This document shows positions 27,182-35,364 of a DNA stretch of 64,000 bases, one piece after another. The position numbers and the translations under genes were made by a program. This DNA is from Bacteroides eggerthii (GTDB taxonomy: Bacteria > Bacteroidota > Bacteroidia > Bacteroidales > Bacteroidaceae). Position 1 is the first letter of the stretch. Each line of letters opens with the position of its first letter. The stretch spans positions 1,143,501 to 1,207,500 of the forward strand of contig NZ_CP102258.1 of the NCBI RefSeq assembly GCF_025146565.1, written 5' to 3'. The notes below the pieces were generated by a model. The model saw nothing but the letters and a program-made list of their open reading frames with translations. It did no database searches and was not told the origin of the DNA.

Positions 27182-28507
27182 TTATTTAATTAATGAATCA
27201 ATTTGCCCTGTCAGTTTCAGTAGTAACAGAGTTGTTACCCGGTAACTGTAATGGGCACTGATGTAGTTGTTTTGTGCTTCGCTCATCTGCATTTCGTCTT
27301 GCAGAACTTCGGTCATAGAGGCAATCCCTTCGCGGTAACGCTCCATCGTAACTGTGTATACATCTTCTGCAAGCAGATAATTGTCTTTCTGCTTCTTGAA
27401 ATTACGCTGGTTATTCATCAGATCGTTAGTAGCATTTAAATACTGGGTTTGCAGATTTTTGCGGGTATTTTCTTGTGCTAGTTTTATGTTTTCAATGTCT
27501 ATTGCGGCTTTCCGGTTTTTGTAGCGTTTATCCAGTCCGTCGAAAATAGGAATACGCAGTGATACCCCCAGTCCGTAAGAACGGAACCAATGATTGGACG
27601 GTCCGGAGTGGAACCAATGATAGGCTTTGTCTGTATAAGCGGAGAACATCCAATTGGCAGTTAGGTTTAATGAAGGAATGTAGCCGTAACCAATCATCTT
27701 TTTTTGCTTTTCAGCCATTAACTTTTGCGATTGCAGCAATTGGAGCTCATACAGATTCTCGGATAGTCCGGTCAGTGTAACAGGAGTTATGTTTTCGGAG
27801 TTCACCGGAACTAAAGCTATCTGTGCGTCGGCAGGATAGTCCATAATATATTTCAGTAGGTTCAGTTGTTGTTCCTGCATTGCCTGAGCATTGTCATATT
27901 GTACTTTCAGATTTTCCAGATTGATATTAACACGTTTCACATCTACTTCCATAGCCATTCCATTATCGTGAAAAGCCATGGTGATGTTTTTCAGTTCTTC
28001 CAGCCGGGTTATGTTGGCTTTTATCAATGTGATTTGCTCAGTAGTGGTTTGTCCCAGATAATATATCTTACATATTTCCAGAATAAGATCTTCTCTCGCT
28101 TTTTCATAAGAAAGACGGTTCATCTCATCCATTACTTTGGCAATGGATACGGTGGTATAAAGCGTTTGGTTGTAAAGAGGCATTTGAAATTGCAAACCTG
28201 CGTTGGCGTTGTGTTGCAGGGTATAAGTTATGTTATACGGATTTCCATAGGCCGAACCGTCGGTGACAGATACGGGTGGATCTATATTGTCATTATAGTT
28301 GGCAAACCCATTGATTTGAGGTAACAGCTTTGCCCGATTCTCAGAAATTCCATATTTGCTTTTTTGCATATCCTTACGCTTGCTTTCCAATGACAGATTA
28401 TTCTCGATGCCTATCTCGAGACAATCTTTCAGTGTCAGAGTCTTTTGGGCATATACTTGGGCAGCCGACAAACAGAGAAAGGAAAAAATGAATAGTAGCT
28501 TTTTCAT
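27182..28507 (-). CDS. TolC-like outer-membrane efflux protein
   Basis: About 441 residues from ATG 28507, which gives a clean signal peptide (MKKLLFIFSFLCLSAAQVYA); an upstream Met at 28531 would add eight residues. The family's repeated helical pattern is seen (LTLKDCLEIGIENNLSLE near the start; NEITPVTL and SQKLMAEKQKKMIGYGYIPSL at the second repeat; ERYREGIASMTEVLQDEMQM near the end). It is the first gene of the efflux operon. The intergenic region 28508-28863 shows no gene and contains the RRM promoter on the other strand. Confidence 0.93.
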   Translation of the reverse strand: MKKLLFIFSFLCLSAAQVYAQKTLTLKDCLEIGIENNLSLESKRKDMQKSKYGISENRAKLLPQINGFANYNDNIDPPVSVTDGSAYGNPYNITYTLQHNANAGLQFQMPLYNQTLYTTVSIAKVMDEMNRLSYEKAREDLILEICKIYYLGQTTTEQITLIKANITRLEELKNITMAFHDNGMAMEVDVKRVNINLENLKVQYDNAQAMQEQQLNLLKYIMDYPADAQIALVPVNSENITPVTLTGLSENLYELQLLQSQKLMAEKQKKMIGYGYIPSLNLTANWMFSAYTDKAYHWFHSGPSNHWFRSYGLGVSLRIPIFDGLDKRYKNRKAAIDIENIKLAQENTRKNLQTQYLNATNDLMNNQRNFKKQKDNYLLAEDVYTVTMERYREGIASMTEVLQDEMQMSEAQNNYISAHYSYRVTTLLLLKLTGQIDSLIK

Positions 28508-28730
28508 AATAATCACCAATAATTTGTGCAAAGTTAGTGGCTTATTACGAAAGGATGCTATCCATATATAGACTGCTTGTGTTCATATTTTCCTTTTTCT
28601 TAGCTGTTTTAAGGATGTAAATGAGTAAAAAGCAACTGTTTTGAATTGCTGCTCCTGCTTAATAAATGATAATTATCGTCTTTCTTATGAAAAAAAATAA
28701 GTAGAAATGTATTTATCAAGTTTATTATAC

Positions 28731-28738
28731 TACCTTTG
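28731..28738 (+). promoter_or_regulatory. Minus-7 element of the RRM gene
   Basis: TACCTTTG matches TAnnTTTG exactly. It would give a 5' leader of about 120 nt before the ATG at 28864, long enough for cold- or auto-regulation. No clear TTTG at the minus-33 position. Confidence 0.5.
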
Positions 28739-28863
28739 TCCCAGAGTTTGAGTTACGAATCATTATCGTATAGTTCTTCTTTTAATATATTATTAGTAAG
28801 CAGTCCTCTTCTTTAATTATCCTCCTCACTCCAATTTATTATTTATTTTATAACATTTTTAGA

Positions 28864-29163
28864 ATGAACATTTACATTTCAGGTTTAAGTTATGGCATTA
28901 ATAATGCTGACTTGACAAATTTATTTGCAGAGTTTGGAGAAGTTTCTTCAGCTAAAGTTATTTTCGATAGAGAAACCGGTAGATCCAGGGGATTTGCTTT
29001 TGTTGAAATGAACAATGATACAGAAGGGCAAAAAGCTATTGACGAGTTAAACGGTGTAGAGTATGACAATAAAGTTATTTCTGTAAGCGTTGCACGTCCT
29101 CGTGAAGAAAGACCGTCAAACGGCAGACCTCGTAGCGGTTATAATAACTCTAGAAGATACTAA
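28864..29163 (+). CDS. RRM-domain RNA-binding protein
   Basis: 99 residues. A single RRM covers residues 1-~80: RNP2 is IYISGL at 3-8 and RNP1 is RGFAFVEM within SRGFAFVEM. The tail is Arg/Gly/Ser/Asn rich (RPSNGRPRSGYNNSRRY). Small proteins of this kind are common in Bacteroides, where they bind single-stranded RNA and influence many transcripts in place of Hfq or CsrA. It is followed by its own hairpin terminator, then by a DEAD-box helicase and a cold-shock-domain gene. Confidence 0.95.
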   Translation: MNIYISGLSYGINNADLTNLFAEFGEVSSAKVIFDRETGRSRGFAFVEMNNDTEGQKAIDELNGVEYDNKVISVSVARPREERPSNGRPRSGYNNSRRY

Positions 29164-29167
29164 TAAG

Positions 29168-29205
29168 ATAGAGGCAGGAAACTTGATTTTCTGCCTCTCA
29201 AAATA
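29168..29205 (+). terminator. Rho-independent terminator after the RRM gene
   Basis: AGAGGCAG (29170-29177) pairs with CTGCCTCT (29191-29198), extended by AA/TT pairs inside the stem. The following sequence is A/T rich (CAAAATAATTTCTGTCTTTTTC). Confidence 0.7.
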
Positions 29206-29361
29206 ATTTCTGTCTTTTTCATTTTAACGGAAGCGTTCCGTTCCACCACCTGCACCTTTCATTCTACAAAGATTTATAAGACTTTTGTATGAGCCACTTG
29301 AGTGAAGCGTGCTCAGATTATACTCATGCTAATGTTTTTAGCATACTCAAAAACAACATTT

Positions 29362-30480
29362 ATGACATTTAAAGATTTAAATATAACCGAATCGATTTTA
29401 AAAGCAATTGAAGAAAAAGGATATGTCAATCCTACTCCTATACAAGCAAAAGCGATTCCTGCACTATTAGTAGGAAAAGATATATTAGGCTGTGCGCAGA
29501 CTGGAACAGGAAAAACTGCGGCATTTGCCATTCCCATCATTCAACAGCTACAAGCTGATAAAAGCTTAAATAACAGTATTAAGGCTTTAATATTAACACC
29601 TACTCGTGAGCTGGCATTACAGATTAGCGAGTGTATAGATGACTATGCTAAATATACTCAGGTCCGCCATGGAGTTATCTTTGGAGGAGTAAATCAACGT
29701 ACACAAGTAAACATGTTGCATAAAGGAGTGGACATCTTGGTTGCTACTCCGGGTAGGCTGCTGGATTTAATGAATCAAGGATATGTTCGTTTGAATAATA
29801 TACAGCATTTCGTATTGGATGAGGCAGATCGTATGCTTGATATGGGTTTTATCCATGATATCAAACGTTTGTTGCCAAAACTTCCTAAAGAGAAACAAAC
29901 TTTATTGTTTTCAGCTACTATGCCTGATACAATTATTTCTCTTACAAACTCTTTGCTGAAGCAGCCGGTGAAGATTAGTATAACTCCTAAATCATCTACG
30001 GTAGATGCAATCGAACAGACTGTTTACTTTGTAGAAAAGAAAGAGAAAAGTAAATTACTAATTTCTATTTTGCATAAAACCCAAGGACAGTCGGTACTTG
30101 TCTTTTCACGTACTAAGCACAATGCAGACAGAATAGTTCGAGTGTTGGGCAAAGCCGGCATTGGCAGCCAAGCCATTCATGGAAACAAAAGCCAAAATGC
30201 ACGACAGTCAGCATTGGAAAACTTTAAATCAGGTAAGATACGTGTCATGATAGCTACTGATATTGCCGCTAGAGGTATTGACATCAATGAATTGCCATTG
30301 GTTATTAACTACGACCTTCCTGATGTTCCCGAAACTTATGTACATCGTATTGGACGTACAGGTAGAGCCGGAAATTCAGGAACGGCACTGAGCTTTTGCT
30401 CACAGGAAGAACGTAAGTTGGTCAACGATATTCAGAAGTTGACAGGAAAGAAACTCAGTAGGGCAGAACTTGCAATTTGA
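29362..30480 (+). CDS. DEAD-box RNA helicase (RhlE-like)
   Basis: 372 residues from ATG 29362 (MTFKDLNI), which starts exactly at the conserved Q-motif region; a GTG at 29302 would add residues without similarity. Motifs in order: TPIQAKAIP, Walker A AQTGTGKT, PTRELALQ, TPGRLLD, VLDEADRMLDMGF, SATMP, VFSRTKHNAD, ATDIAARGID, HRIGRTGRAG. There is almost no C-terminal basic tail, so it is a minimal core helicase. It probably unwinds structured RNA during cold or ribosome assembly, together with the adjacent RRM and cold-shock proteins. Confidence 0.95.
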   Translation: MTFKDLNITESILKAIEEKGYVNPTPIQAKAIPALLVGKDILGCAQTGTGKTAAFAIPIIQQLQADKSLNNSIKALILTPTRELALQISECIDDYAKYTQVRHGVIFGGVNQRTQVNMLHKGVDILVATPGRLLDLMNQGYVRLNNIQHFVLDEADRMLDMGFIHDIKRLLPKLPKEKQTLLFSATMPDTIISLTNSLLKQPVKISITPKSSTVDAIEQTVYFVEKKEKSKLLISILHKTQGQSVLVFSRTKHNADRIVRVLGKAGIGSQAIHGNKSQNARQSALENFKSGKIRVMIATDIAARGIDINELPLVINYDLPDVPETYVHRIGRTGRAGNSGTALSFCSQEERKLVNDIQKLTGKKLSRAELAI

Positions 30481-30542
30481 GGTTGCTTCTAAGTTTATTA
30501 TTTATTCAGTAATTATATATCTATTAATATAATATAAGTTCT

Positions 30543-30986
30543 ATGGCAAAATCCATGACAGTGGGAAAACGCGAAAATGAAAAGAAAAGACTTGCTAAGC
30601 GAGAAGAAAAATTAAAGCGGAAAGAGAACCGGAAAACCAATAAAAGCAGCATTGACGATATGATTGCTTATGTGGATGAATACGGAATGATTTCCTCGAC
30701 TCCCCCTGAGGAGAATGTTAAGAAGAAAGAGATTAATTTAGAAGAAATAATGATTGCCACTCCTAAAAAGGAGGATGAAGAACCGGTTATTCTGAGAGGA
30801 AGAGTTGAGTTTTTTAATGAGTCCAGAGGATTTGGGTTTATCAAAGATCTTTCCGGAGTTGAAAAATATTTCTTCCATGTGAATAACGTTGTTACGGAGA
30901 TCAAAGAAGGGAATGTTGTTACGTTTGATCTTGAGCGTGGAATAAAAGGGATGAATGCGGTTAACATTTGTTTGGAAAAGAAATAA
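30543..30986 (+). CDS. Cold-shock-domain protein with basic N-terminal extension
   Basis: 147 residues. Residues 1-~30 are a Lys/Arg/Glu-rich coil (GKRENEKKRLAKREEKLKR). A linker follows, and the last ~65 residues form a cold-shock domain: GRVEFFNESRGFGFIKD with RNP1-like GFGFI, and KYFFHVNNV as RNP2-like, ending VTFDLERGIKGMNAVNI. It is a nucleic-acid chaperone. It lies 62 nt after the helicase and ends at a very strong hairpin. Confidence 0.93.
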   Translation: MAKSMTVGKRENEKKRLAKREEKLKRKENRKTNKSSIDDMIAYVDEYGMISSTPPEENVKKKEINLEEIMIATPKKEDEEPVILRGRVEFFNESRGFGFIKDLSGVEKYFFHVNNVVTEIKEGNVVTFDLERGIKGMNAVNICLEKK

Positions 30987-31002
30987 TATACATCTTATAT
31001 TG

Positions 31003-31053
31003 AAATCGTCTCGCAAGATAAATTTACTTATCTTGCGAGACGATTTATTTTGT
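31003..31053 (+). terminator. Strong terminator with 19-bp perfect stem
   Basis: The stem 31003-31021 (begins AAATCGTCTCGC) pairs perfectly with 31028-31046 around a 6-nt loop (ATTTAC). An A-rich run precedes and a T-rich run follows, so it can work in both directions. It closes the RRM-helicase-cold-shock region. Confidence 0.88.
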
Positions 31054-31058
31054 ATCAT

Positions 31059-31140
31059 AAAATAGAAATGTTATTCTTTTGATACACAATTAAAATCGAA
31101 ACTGTAAATGGAAATCTATTATTAGGAAAAGCGCTTCAAG
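31059..31140. repeat. Left copy of the direct repeat flanking the second PUL
   Basis: 82 bp in direct orientation with 47213-47295 (83 bp). By eye there are about seven mismatches and one single-base gap, near 90% identity. Shared blocks include ATGTTATTCTTTTGATACAC, AATGGAAATCT and TTATTAGGAAAAG. It lies between the terminator of the cold-shock gene and the hybrid two-component gene. The rest of 31141-31255 shows no gene. Confidence 0.85.
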
Positions 31141-31255
31141 AGAGGAGTAATTGTATCTGTAATAACAGAATTAGCTGAGCTGAAAGAGATAAATTCCGAA
31201 AATATACATAATTATTTATTTAGAATTTTATTCTATAAAAAAGAAGATTTTTATT

Positions 31256-31263
31256 TATTTTTG
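31256..31263 (+). promoter_or_regulatory. Minus-7 element of the hybrid two-component gene
   Basis: TATTTTTG matches TAnnTTTG. It is only 18 bp before the ATG at 31281, so the mRNA leader would be very short. Confidence 0.5.
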
Positions 31264-31280
31264 CAAAAAAGAAGCCAGCT

Positions 31281-34200
31281 ATGAAATACCTTTTTTTACT
31301 CTTAATATGTGTTTGTTGCTGTCTATTCGGCTATGCTCGCCCTGTCATCGTGTATGATGATGATAACTTATCGTGTAATCGTATTATTTCTTTGGAGCAG
31401 GATGCATATGGTTTTATATGGATTGCAACAGAAGACGGATTAAACAAGTTTGACGGCTATACATTTACCAACTATTTTCATGATGAAAGTGATTCTACCT
31501 CTATAGCGTGTAACTATATCAATAAGGTTTATTCGGACTCTCATCAAAGACTGTGGGTGGCAAGTAATAAAGGTATCCAGTATTATTTACCCCAACAAAA
31601 TGCTTTTAGAACTATTAAATTACCTGTTAATTCCAATCCTAATGTTACAGCTATAACAGAATTGCATAATGGTGATATTTGGATTGCCGCTTCCGGTTCT
31701 GGTTTGTATTCTATTAATTCCCATACAGACCAAGCTGAACAGTTGACTTGGATAGGAGAACATTGTGATTATTTGTATGTAAATTGTATTTATGAAGATA
31801 CAAAACATTATGTTTGGATTAGTTATCTTGGCAATCAGCTGGCTCGTATTTCTCTTGAGAGAAAAGAAATTGTTACTTATACACTACCACAGACTCCTTT
31901 CCCGAAAGTATATGGTATGAAAGAAGATGCTCAGGGTAATTTGTATCTTATTACTTACAATGATGTTTTGATGAAAACTCCTGAAAAAGAGAGCTTTCAG
32001 TCTGTACGTACTGCTGACAATCGAAACGTTGTTGCACGCGGCATCACCCAGACCAGTGATGGTAAACTGTGGGTAAATACAGTAAACAACGGGTTAATGT
32101 TTATTGATACAAAACAGAAACAATTATATCCTGAACGCGTATCCGGAAATACATTTGATGAGCTAACGTACGGAGAAATAGTGTGTTTTTTGGAGGATAC
32201 AGATGGTAATAAATGGTTGGCTTACCGTCGAAAAGGTTTAGTAATGGTACCTAATGAAGGAAAACTTTTTGAGTCTCTAAGTCTTACCGTATCACCAACT
32301 CAAGGATCTCCGACTATGATTTATCAAAGTTGTGACAATCATTTATGGGTAGGAAACTGGGACGGTTCGCTTCAACAACTGGACAGAGGAGGAAAACGAT
32401 TGAAGCAGTACAATCTTTCGCATTATCCTCGGACTGTTTATGAAAAAGAAGGAACTCTTTGGATAGGAAGTAACGATGGCGGAATTTATCAGCTGAATTT
32501 GCATACGGATAAACTTTATCAGACCTCTTTATTCGTTAATAAAAGTGTCAACAGGATTATTGAAGGGCGTGATCATATGCTTTATCTATCTTGTCCGGGT
32601 AATGGATTGGGCGTTTATAACCCAACTAATGGAGAGAGTACACTAATTTCTTACCAGACTCCTATGGAAAATCAAGTAACATTAGGAAATGATTGGATTA
32701 ATGATTTGCTGTGCGATAAAGATAGTCTTATTTGGATTGCTCATTTCCTGGGAGTAAGATGCTATGATACTTCTAAAAATATATTTTTAGATCTTCCTAT
32801 TAACCATGATTTGAAAAACTATGTATGCTATGAACTTTTGGAAGATAAAGACGGACGGCTATGGATTGGTACTAATAATGGTATTTATATTTATGATAAG
32901 CAAAAGCAAACTCTTCAGCACATAGGGAAAAAGGAGGGTATGCCTAGTAATGTTGTTTGTGGATTAGAAAAAGATACGCAAGGAAATATTTGGTGCAGTA
33001 CTTACAAAGGTATATGTCGTATTGAGCAGGAGAGTCACCGGGTAACAACTTATTATTCCGGAAATGGATTGAGAGATAAAGAATATATAATTGGCATGTC
33101 TTTACAAGATAATAATGGATACATTTATTTTGGTGGTCCTAGTGATATTATCCGTTTTATACCTGACAGTATTCAATTTGGTAAGCCGTTACATATTCCG
33201 GTTCTAACCAATTTATATGTAGATAATGTTTTGGTAAATGCTTCAAAGTCAGCTTTGTGTAAAAAGAAGCTGGCAGATACTTTGTCTGTCTATACAAATG
33301 AATTATATTTTGATCCTAAAAGTAATACTTATTCTTTTGAGTTTTCTACATTCAATTTTCATAATCGAAAGAATACTTATTTTAAGTATCGTTTAAGGGA
33401 ATTGGATGGCAACTGGAGTCATACATTACTTGGAGAGAACCGGATTACCTATAATTATTTACCACCGGGACAGTACACTCTTGAGGTACAAGCCTGCGAA
33501 AATAATATCTCGTCTCCTATACGTAATATATCCATTTATATCGCCTCACCTTGGTATCTTACTTCGTGGGCACTGGTTATTTATTTTGTTGGAGCAGTTA
33601 TGTTGATTCTAGGTTCTATAAACCTATATATTCGTCAGCAAAACCATAAAAGAAGAGATGAAATAAATGAAGAGAAAATACGCTTTTTCATTAATATAGC
33701 TCATGAGATACGTTCTCCATTGACATTGATTATAAATCCGTTGAATGAGCTACTCAAAAAAAGTACGGATTCTGGTATGTTAAAAATATTGAGAATGATG
33801 GAACATAATACTAATCGTATTATGAGTCTTATAAATCAGCTTCTTGATATTCGGCGTATTGATCAGGGACAAATGAAGATAAAATGTAGGGAGACTGATT
33901 TGATTAGTTTCATTGATGATATTTATGAGATATTCAGCTATCAAGCAATTAAGCGGAATATAAATTTTACTTTCAACCATACTTCCGAGAAACTCTTCGT
34001 TTGGATTGATGTGAAAAACTTTGATAAGATAATAATCAATTTGTTATCAAATGCATTTAAATACACTCCTGATGGTGGGGAAATAGAAATAGTACTTACT
34101 GCAAAAGAAGAGCTGAAAACAAATTCTCCATTGAGGAAATATGCTGAAATTTGTGTGCGGGATACCGGTAAAGGTCTTGATAAAAAAGAGATGGAAAAAG

Positions 34201-35240
34201 TTTTCGAACGTTTTTATCAATCGCCTTCCGATCCAAATCGTAGCTTGGGTTTCGGCATAGGATTGAATTTGGCTAAAATGTTAGTTGAGCTTCATCATGG
34301 TACTATCAAGGCGGATAATCGCTCAGATAGACAGGGAAGTTGTTTCACAATACAAATTCCGCTTGGAAATGACTTCTTATCTGCAGAAGAACGAGAAGTA
34401 GAAGTTGTGGAAACATCTCCTATTCACAATATTCCTATGGAAGAATGGGTTGTAGATGCAGAAAGTGCTGCATCTAACAAGAAAAGCAAGTATCGAATTT
34501 TACTTGTTGATGATGATAGGGCTCTGTGTGAGTATTTGCAGGACAAATTAGGAGATATCTATAGGATTACTACTTGTCACAATGGACAGGAAGCATTACA
34601 AGTAGCGATGAGTCAAACATTCGATTTGGTTATTTCAGATATTGTTATGCCGATAATGGATGGATTCGAACTGTTACATCGGATTAAACGAACACCACAA
34701 ATAGGATATTTGCCCGTTATTTTATTGACATCGCAAACAGAGTTGGAAAATAGGATTAAGGGGTATAAAGAAAAAGCTGATGCCTTCCTATCTAAACCTT
34801 TTAATATTGATGAGCTAATGATGCTCTGTGCTAATTTGATTGAGAATCGCATCCTTATAAAAAGTCGGTATAATATTTTGGAGAAAGATATAAAATCAAT
34901 TAATATAAAAGCTAATGATGAACTTTTTCTTGAGCGTCTTATAAAGGTCATCAATGAAAACCTGTCAAATGTTGATTTTACTGTTGAAAATTTAGCAGAT
35001 GAAGTAGGTATAAGTAGAGTGCAACTTCATCGTAAATTAAAAGATTTGATAGGTGTATCTACAAGTGAATTCATTCGTAATTTACGATTGCAACAGGCAA
35101 CTATCTTACTCAAGGATAACAAAGTTAATATTTCTCAGATAGCCTATGCTGTTGGATTTTCAAATCCGATTTTGTTTTCTTCTACTTTCAAGAAAACGTA
35201 TGGATGTACCCCTAGGGAGTATAGGGAGAGGAATATGTAA
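31281..35240 (+). CDS. Hybrid two-component system sensor/regulator (HTCS)
   Basis: 1319 residues. Signal peptide (~1-20), then a large periplasmic sensor of beta-propeller repeats (many W-I-A/G-x-x-x-G-L motifs such as FIWIATEDGLNKFDGY and RLWIGTNNGIYIYD), a Y_Y_Y domain (~680-750) and a membrane helix (~757-780). HisKA carries His808 in NIAHEIRSPLT. The HATPase domain (NLLSNAFKYT, DTGKGL, FGIGLNLAK) is followed by a receiver with Asp1120 in VISDIVMPIMDG and a C-terminal AraC-type helix-turn-helix pair. All catalytic residues are present. It senses a released oligosaccharide and activates the susC gene that starts 124 nt downstream. Confidence 0.97.
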   Translation: MKYLFLLLICVCCCLFGYARPVIVYDDDNLSCNRIISLEQDAYGFIWIATEDGLNKFDGYTFTNYFHDESDSTSIACNYINKVYSDSHQRLWVASNKGIQYYLPQQNAFRTIKLPVNSNPNVTAITELHNGDIWIAASGSGLYSINSHTDQAEQLTWIGEHCDYLYVNCIYEDTKHYVWISYLGNQLARISLERKEIVTYTLPQTPFPKVYGMKEDAQGNLYLITYNDVLMKTPEKESFQSVRTADNRNVVARGITQTSDGKLWVNTVNNGLMFIDTKQKQLYPERVSGNTFDELTYGEIVCFLEDTDGNKWLAYRRKGLVMVPNEGKLFESLSLTVSPTQGSPTMIYQSCDNHLWVGNWDGSLQQLDRGGKRLKQYNLSHYPRTVYEKEGTLWIGSNDGGIYQLNLHTDKLYQTSLFVNKSVNRIIEGRDHMLYLSCPGNGLGVYNPTNGESTLISYQTPMENQVTLGNDWINDLLCDKDSLIWIAHFLGVRCYDTSKNIFLDLPINHDLKNYVCYELLEDKDGRLWIGTNNGIYIYDKQKQTLQHIGKKEGMPSNVVCGLEKDTQGNIWCSTYKGICRIEQESHRVTTYYSGNGLRDKEYIIGMSLQDNNGYIYFGGPSDIIRFIPDSIQFGKPLHIPVLTNLYVDNVLVNASKSALCKKKLADTLSVYTNELYFDPKSNTYSFEFSTFNFHNRKNTYFKYRLRELDGNWSHTLLGENRITYNYLPPGQYTLEVQACENNISSPIRNISIYIASPWYLTSWALVIYFVGAVMLILGSINLYIRQQNHKRRDEINEEKIRFFINIAHEIRSPLTLIINPLNELLKKSTDSGMLKILRMMEHNTNRIMSLINQLLDIRRIDQGQMKIKCRETDLISFIDDIYEIFSYQAIKRNINFTFNHTSEKLFVWIDVKNFDKIIINLLSNAFKYTPDGGEIEIVLTAKEELKTNSPLRKYAEICVRDTGKGLDKKEMEKVFERFYQSPSDPNRSLGFGIGLNLAKMLVELHHGTIKADNRSDRQGSCFTIQIPLGNDFLSAEEREVEVVETSPIHNIPMEEWVVDAESAASNKKSKYRILLVDDDRALCEYLQDKLGDIYRITTCHNGQEALQVAMSQTFDLVISDIVMPIMDGFELLHRIKRTPQIGYLPVILLTSQTELENRIKGYKEKADAFLSKPFNIDELMMLCANLIENRILIKSRYNILEKDIKSINIKANDELFLERLIKVINENLSNVDFTVENLADEVGISRVQLHRKLKDLIGVSTSEFIRNLRLQQATILLKDNKVNISQIAYAVGFSNPILFSSTFKKTYGCTPREYRERNM

Positions 35241-35296
35241 CAAAATAATATATAGAATGTAACGCCTATGTTACAAATGACCGAATAGTATGTAAC
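35236..35296. promoter_or_regulatory. TGTAAC cluster, likely HTCS operator
   Basis: TGTAAC occurs at 35236-35241 (overlapping the HTCS stop), 35258-35263 and 35291-35296, spaced 22 and 33 bp. The middle copy is half of a perfect palindrome TGTAAC-6-GTTACA at 35258-35275. The spacing places the sites near the same face of the helix. The cluster ends ~32 bp before the susC minus-7 element. Confidence 0.6.
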
Positions 35297-35327
35297 AATA
35301 AACTAGAGCATTTCATAACCATATTAC

Positions 35328-35335
35328 TATGTTTG
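35328..35335 (+). promoter_or_regulatory. Minus-7 element of susC
   Basis: TATGTTTG matches TAnnTTTG exactly. No TTTG at the expected minus-33 spacing, which fits a promoter that depends on an activator. Confidence 0.6.
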
Positions 35336-35364
35336 CAGCGTGTAAATTTTAAATTTAATATGTT

